From positions 28,396,001 to 28,460,000 of the forward strand of contig JBANAY010000003.1 of NCBI GenBank assembly GCA_037952775.1: a stretch of 64,000 nucleotides of DNA, read 5' to 3'. Each line of letters begins with the position of its first letter. The first letter of the stretch is position 1. The notes below the pieces were generated by a model. It was not told the DNA's origin. It was given only the letters and a program-made list of their open reading frames with translations, and did no database searches. This document shows, in pieces, positions 58,865-64,000 of this stretch. This DNA is from Clonostachys chloroleuca (lineage: Eukaryota > Ascomycota > Sordariomycetes > Hypocreales > Bionectriaceae). The translations under genes were made by a program, and so were the position numbers.

Positions 58865-60925
58865 ATGATCAGGACAATGAGGATCCAATACAGCCCCCTC
58901 GATCGCGATAAACAAGAGATCAGGCTCTTGGAGCTCTTGCCTCGGAGCAGCGACAGAAAGCGGAAACTCTTTCCTACTTGTCGCATCTTCCATGCTTGCC
59001 TTCCTGCCGGACCACGCTTCACAGCATTATCATATGTGTGGGGAGATGCGAAGAACAAACAAGTCATCCTTGTTGACGATTCGCCAGTTCTCGTAACAAA
59101 GAATCTTTATGAAGCAATGATGGCGCTTCGACCGATCAATGAGCCGCTAGTAATATGGATTGACGCACTCTGTATCAATCAGGCTGACGACGATGAGAAA
59201 AGCTGGCAAGTTGGTTCGATGCAAGAAATCTATCGTCGAGCCCATCAGGTGCTTGCCTGGCTCGGGCCCGCAGAGAATAAAAGTGATTCCGTCGTTGACC
59301 ATTTGGATTACCTTGGAGGACAATTCGAACTCTTGACTCCCGAGATCCCGAGTCCATGGGAATATGCCTGGCAGAACCTAGCTCTTGTACTTGGCTCTTT
59401 ACTTCGTGGAGACATCCCGACTGCCGAAATGACAAAGCCATTGAGAAGTTCAAGACCTCTGATTCGTGAAGACTACATGCCATTGTTTGACTTTATCGAT
59501 GCATATTATGAGCAGAAGGGGTTGAAAATGATCAGAGCGCTAAAGTACTTCATTACTCGACCTTGGTGGGGGCGTATTTGGGTTCTTCAGGAAATAGCTC
59601 TGCCAGAGAATGCCCAATTTGTTTGTGGAACCAAGACGATTTCCCGAGATCGTTGCGCCTCAGCCATAAGGACTTATAGTATGTGGTGGATGAGCCTCGC
59701 GGAAAAAGCTACGACCGGAAAGCTGTCCACGCTGAGTCGGCACCAGCGAAAAGCCTTCAGAAAGCTGCCATTACACAGGCCTACTGTCATGTTGTCTGTA
59801 CAAGAAGTATACAAGGACAACCAATTTACGTTGGCTGCTCTGCTTCGTGCAACTTGCGTCGGGAGCCACAACCTCCGTTTACATGGACCACATCACATGG
59901 AAGCTACCGACCCAAGAGATAAAATATATGCGCTCCTGGGTTTGGCATCTGACAGGGAGGAGTTGAAGAATAAAGGCATTATTCCGAACTACTCAAGATC
60001 TTGCACCTATCAAGACTTGTACTCTTGTGTAATGGTAGTTTTGATCCAAGCGGGCTATATTTCACTCCTTTCTCTTTGCCAGCACGCAGGGACTAGTACA
60101 GGCTTGCCCTCATGGGTTCCACACTGGTCAAGCTCAATCACTCATATGTTGCAAGATGTGAGAGACGATCATGTCACCATTTATCCTACGTTTTCTGCTT
60201 CTGGTAGGAGTCTAGACTACCCAGAAGTTTCAGTCATCAGAAAAGGTGGCACAATTAGAGAAATCTCATTAAAGGGTCTTGTGTATGATGAGATATCTCG
60301 TGCCGGATCGTTCCCTGAAAGAGCTTCAAGTCGTGAAGTACCACTCTCTGAAACATTTACGTGGCCGAGCCGATGGCTCACCGAGTTTCTTCTTCTGACA
60401 TATAACAATCAACAGGCCTATAAGAATTTTGAGGACCGGCTGCGAGCAGCAGCTAGATCCTCAATAGGTGAGGTGGGTTGGGGTGGAGGGGGCTTTCAAG
60501 AAAGGATTGGGGATAGCCGTTTCGATGATGCGGTAGTTCTTCTACGCGACGGTATGCTACGCGATGGCCTTGAGCATATACGCAAATCCTACATCAAATT
60601 AGAAGTTGAGCGATTCCTGGCTGAGAAGGCTAATGGAAATATGACAAGGCTAGGACCTCCAGGTAAAATCAGACTGGCTAACGAGATTATGGGCAAGTCG
60701 TTAGGAAGACTTCCATTTATCACCAGGAAAGGACACTTGGTCTTGAGCTACGACAGGGCGGAGAAGGGAGATAAGATTGCGTTGATCAAGGGGTCTCAGG
60801 TTCCCTTTGTTCTACGTCGACAAGACGAACAATCATATTTGCTCATCGGCGAGGCGTCTGTCGATGGTATCATGGATGGTGAAGCAGTAGAAATCTCGAG
60901 TTTCGGTGATATACATTTGGTCTAG
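58865..60925 (+). CDS. HET-domain (heterokaryon incompatibility-type) protein
   Basis: 686 aa in one exon; the ATG at 58865 is the first in frame (upstream the frame opens only with a GTG). The HET domain occupies the N-terminal third: FTALSYVWGDAKNKQVILV, LVIWIDALCINQADDDEK and EIYRRAHQVLAWLGPA are the three signature blocks. The middle contains KYFITRPWWGRIWVLQEIAL and TDPRDKIYALLGLAS, both usual in long HET proteins, and the C-terminus VPFVLRRQDEQSYLLIGEASVDGIM is the conserved end of this subfamily. HET proteins mediate non-self recognition and regulated cell death on fusion of unlike hyphae, and many members have no known partner. No NACHT or ankyrin region is attached. Its stop overlaps that of the convergent Zn2Cys6 gene. 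Confidence 0.92.
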   Translation: MIRTMRIQYSPLDRDKQEIRLLELLPRSSDRKRKLFPTCRIFHACLPAGPRFTALSYVWGDAKNKQVILVDDSPVLVTKNLYEAMMALRPINEPLVIWIDALCINQADDDEKSWQVGSMQEIYRRAHQVLAWLGPAENKSDSVVDHLDYLGGQFELLTPEIPSPWEYAWQNLALVLGSLLRGDIPTAEMTKPLRSSRPLIREDYMPLFDFIDAYYEQKGLKMIRALKYFITRPWWGRIWVLQEIALPENAQFVCGTKTISRDRCASAIRTYSMWWMSLAEKATTGKLSTLSRHQRKAFRKLPLHRPTVMLSVQEVYKDNQFTLAALLRATCVGSHNLRLHGPHHMEATDPRDKIYALLGLASDREELKNKGIIPNYSRSCTYQDLYSCVMVVLIQAGYISLLSLCQHAGTSTGLPSWVPHWSSSITHMLQDVRDDHVTIYPTFSASGRSLDYPEVSVIRKGGTIREISLKGLVYDEISRAGSFPERASSREVPLSETFTWPSRWLTEFLLLTYNNQQAYKNFEDRLRAAARSSIGEVGWGGGGFQERIGDSRFDDAVVLLRDGMLRDGLEHIRKSYIKLEVERFLAEKANGNMTRLGPPGKIRLANEIMGKSLGRLPFITRKGHLVLSYDRAEKGDKIALIKGSQVPFVLRRQDEQSYLLIGEASVDGIMDGEAVEISSFGDIHLV

Positions 60926-63804
60926 TAGTGCTGATTTACATCTATATGCCTATTGAAAAAGTCAAAATCGGTGTCTAGCATAAACTCGCTGAGGTCGATT
61001 TCCATTGGCATCTGCCTTGGGGCCATGAAACCGTTTGAAACTCTCACTGCAGGTGCTCCATGACCAACGCTTCCGTTAGCCTCCCCAGGGTGAGTCGTTT
61101 CATGGCTATAATCATGAGATGGTAGACCTGATGAGGCTGAGCCCAAGGGTGCCAAGCTAAGTTGTGAGAGATAGCTGACGCATCGTTCTACAACACGATT
61201 TCCACGATCGAGATTCTTTAACGCCTCGATGGCCATGTTGAAGTACGGCAGGGCCTTCTCGACAAATTTCCACCGAGACAACCGGTCCGTGTCGCTCTTG
61301 CAATCATCATGCGCAACATGTGTTGCCGCGAATATCACTAAGCCGGCATTGAATGCTTCGTACGTTGTTAGCTATTTTGTCCTTAAGAGGATAATAAATG
61401 ATAGAGCAATGTCATCAAGGCAACTATAGACTGGTTTTCTTGCCAAAAGATTAAGGCCTAGAGTTGAACTTACTATAGAATAGAGAGTAGTTCCACGCGC
61501 CAAGCAGGTCGCGCCGCCAACCACTGGACATTACTACCGTACGAACCACGGATATAACAATCGTGGCCGAGGTAATACATGTCTCGATGCTGCTAATGCC
61601 GAGCTGCCGCACCATACTGCGATCTGCGCTAGATTTGTAATTATTGCTTGCTGACACACGTCCGCAATCGTCCAGAAACTTCTCCAAGAGAGGCCGATGA
61701 AGGAGAATCCGAAGGTTATGATAACGCACGGATAGGACTATTATGAACCTCTCCATGAGCTTGTTATCCTCATCCATACTCTCAAGGTCGTGAGGGCTGA
61801 GAGGTGTGTTGTACACTGACATCTCCAGTGGTCTAAGCGATGACTGCCATTCATTAAGTTGTTCCTCTCCCTTGAGTGTAAGAGTAACCAGATCGGAGTC
61901 GGTGTGGAACTCTTCTAATCCGAGGTTTTGGCCATAGCAAGAGTCGATGATTTTGTACATTATATTGTACAGTGTTCTAATAGTATGCTTAGCATTTGAT
62001 CCCGATAGATGGAATTAAATAAAGTTAATAGTTAAAGGTTCCTTACATTGTGGCAGTAAAGAACATGGCATCCTTCTGAGGGGCAGGAGTAGGTTGTGGT
62101 GTTTGACCCATGACTTGTAGTGTAGGAGCCGGTAGCTCAAGTCTCAGATAACCCTCGGGTATCATGGAAGGGCGTCCAAATGTCATACTAAGAGTGCTTC
62201 AATGGAAGAAAGCGAAAATTGTCAGGCGAAAGGTTGCACACCAAGAGTTTATCGTCTGCATAGACTTTGTTGGAGTATCAACCATACCGATCTAAAAGAA
62301 TACATCCAAACCAGACACGCTTTCGTATTTCGCTTTCAAGGGGAGGAAATCGGTTGTTGGTCTTGGGAGAATGGAGGCCTAGCTGAAAAGCGGTGGTTAT
62401 TGCCAATCCATGGACAGTCCATGCTTGAACAGACTTTTGTGTTCCTTGTAGATATTGTCCTAGGATGAGAAGGTATTGTACTGAATACAGTTAGATCTTT
62501 GTTTGATGTCCTGAGACGGAGTAATTGGGGTTACAAACCTAGTTCCACGCTAATATTGCGCCGTGACTCTTTATCACAAAGTCCGTTGGCTCTTTGATAA
62601 TACACATCAGATTCTTCGATTCTTTCTTCGGCAGATACATTTGACTCAACGAAAAGGGTGGCGGCCATAGCCATGATGATGTTGAGCAGCCCAAGCCACG
62701 TCCGGCGGGCCATGGTGAAATTATTCCTCTTCATCTCGAAATAAGTGGCACAGAACCACTCTTCGTGGACAAATGGTAGTAGCTGGCCAGTCTTTTGGAA
62801 GTATTCGCGTATTAGGCTCCATGTGCGGGCTTCGGACGGCAGAGCATAGATGTTGACCCCTGCGCGGGCACGATACTGCCGTCTCTCGGCTGCTTCATCG
62901 TCGGCGGCTTGATGTGGACGCGACACGCTCATGCCTCCCGAAACTTCTCGGGCTTGGTTTGACGGCGAAGGGAAAGCTTCGCGCCAGTTGCCAATACGAG
63001 CCATGCCCAACGAGATGTGGCGGAGGAATGCAATGTTAGATGAGGGGCCTTGTGTATAGCAGTATCAGCATAGGCTTTCCTTGCCGTCAAGGGCCAGAAA
63101 CATGAAAACTGGAAGGGACTCAAGACGAACCAAAATATCCCCAATCTTCTTCATCAGTGAACTTGATTGCCCCCATTCCATCTATAGAATCCTCAGCGTT
63201 GTCGATCTCGCCAATCCCGCCATTATTGGGGTAGATGAGATGGTCTGAAGCCGCTTGGTTCAGGGATTCTTCGTCGTCGTCCTCTTCATCCTGGCCGCGG
63301 ACCTGGCCATCTCTCACTCGATCTTCCATTGTGGACGATGAAGCATCACCCGAGGCCGATTTCTGACTACGCTGAACTTCCTGCAAGGTGGTCTCTATGT
63401 CCTTGAGTCGGTTTTCTAAACTTTCGAGGTAGCTGTTCTCTTAATTAGAGACTTTGGAACAGGTATTCCTACTTCAACAAGTCACATACCTTCTGCCGAC
63501 GGTAAGACTAGTAGCAACCCCAGCCTGCTCATACAAGCACTCGCAACCCAGCTCGCTACACAACGAGCACTTTGGTCGGCTGCCATCACACTACAAGAAC
63601 TCAAAGGCACTTGTTAGCATGTGAAACGTGTATAAGTCTCTGGTTCGATCTCTGATGAGTACATACCCGCGTTTTCCGATGCCGGCAGTTACTGCAAGCC
63701 AGTGCAACTCTGCGTCTCTTGTTCGGGCCACTACCTTCACCCGCACTGGCTCTTGTGGAAGATCCCCAGCTTTCTTGCGGGTCAGTTTGAGCCGTAGCTG
63801 ACAT
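60922..63804 (-). CDS. Zn2Cys6 transcription factor, 8 exons
   Basis: Exons 63804-63667, 63590-63490, 63432-63131, 63048-62539, 62480-62288, 62196-62047, 61976-61474 and 61355-60922; phases agree throughout, giving 776 aa. The zinc cluster is split by intron 1: ACSNCRHRKTR then CDGSRPKCSLCSELGCEC, i.e. CX2CX6CX6CX2CX6C. Exon 3 carries the coiled linker YLESLENRLKDIE, an acidic stretch (EEDDDEE) and DGMGAIKFTDEEDWGYFGP, the usual run-up to the fungal-specific domain. The Fungal_trans core follows with LGLH, RVWFGCILLDRTLSMTFGRP and YHNLRILLHRPLL. It is a nuclear regulator with unknown targets; the promoter lies beyond 63804. The last acceptor (ACGAAG) is chosen because only it restores the conserved TFNAGLVIF. 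Target genes cannot be inferred, but the HET gene is directly convergent. Confidence 0.88.
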
Positions 63805-64000
63805 GGTCCACGGAAGCGAATGGGAATCCTATCTTGCCCTGGTCAGTTAAGAAGGCGCAAAGTAGGGAAGGGAGGGCTGCTTCGTGCCGGGAGAACTGGC
63901 GTGATCGTGGCCGGCTTCTAACCGACAGAAACAACTGTTCTCTTCGGGTGGAGGACGGGAGGGAATCGTATTAGTACCTCCCCCGAGCTCCCCGACACGA
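63805..64000. other. Upstream region of the Zn2Cys6 gene
   Basis: Promoter or 5' untranslated region; nothing further seen before the window ends. Confidence 0.4.

Overview
This window is chromosomal DNA of a filamentous ascomycete (Pezizomycotina; Eurotiomycetes such as Aspergillus, Penicillium or Talaromyces are a reasonable guess, but no marker fixes the genus). The evidence is short introns, mostly about 50-100 bp, with GTATGT/GTAAGT donors and CTAAC-like branch sites; two Zn2Cys6 regulators; a HET-domain protein; a pepstatin-insensitive-type (S53) protease; a Whi5/Nrm1-type G1/S regulator; and repeats whose copies differ mainly by C/T and G/A transitions, as left by repeat-induced point mutation (RIP). 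There are no operons, tRNAs, rRNAs, CRISPR arrays or phage genes.

Layout. 1-4.1 kb is decayed accessory DNA: a three-copy tandem repeat, a hairpin, a broken JmjC-like gene and one copy of a dispersed ~65 bp repeat. 4.2-5.1 kb is a single-pass membrane protein gene with a probable one-base frameshift. 9.0-10.6 kb is a Ser/Thr-rich coiled-coil orphan. 11.8-15.8 kb pairs a secreted alpha/beta hydrolase with a Zn2Cys6 regulator. 15.8-19.5 kb is gene-free and holds a ~490 bp A+T-rich MITE-like element with a TA target duplication. 19.6-22.4 kb is a secreted GH31 glucosidase, 23.8-26.0 kb a 9-exon DHA2-type MFS transporter, 26.5-28.6 kb a secreted arylsulfatase, 29.9-30.8 kb an orphan, 31.0-32.5 kb a PLP C-S lyase of the Egt2/LolT type, 33.3-36.4 kb a large Hst3/Hst4-type sirtuin, 39.0-40.7 kb a sedolisin, 41.9 kb a small Pro-rich ORF, and 43.1-44.9 kb a Whi5/Nrm1-like cell-cycle repressor.

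44.9-49.3 kb is again decayed: an F-box gene remnant and two more copies of the dispersed repeat. 49.9-50.5 kb is a small orphan. 51.5-54.3 kb is the most unusual gene: a spliced gene whose first exon encodes a signal peptide and whose body is a histone-H1-like, lysine-rich array of KKSTP and AGKKxxxK repeats followed by an unrecognised C-terminal domain. 55.0-57.0 kb is a multi-pass membrane protein gene with an in-frame stop, 57.4-58.0 kb a GFA/CENP-V-fold protein, 58.9-60.9 kb a HET-domain protein, and 60.9-63.8 kb an 8-exon Zn2Cys6 regulator whose stop codon overlaps the HET stop on the opposite strand.

Functionally the window mixes extracellular degradation (GH31, sulfatase, sedolisin, hydrolase) with core regulation (sirtuin, Whi5-like), embedded between decayed, repeat-bearing accessory stretches. 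Exon boundaries were worked out by hand from splice consensus and reading phase; they are consistent in phase unless noted.
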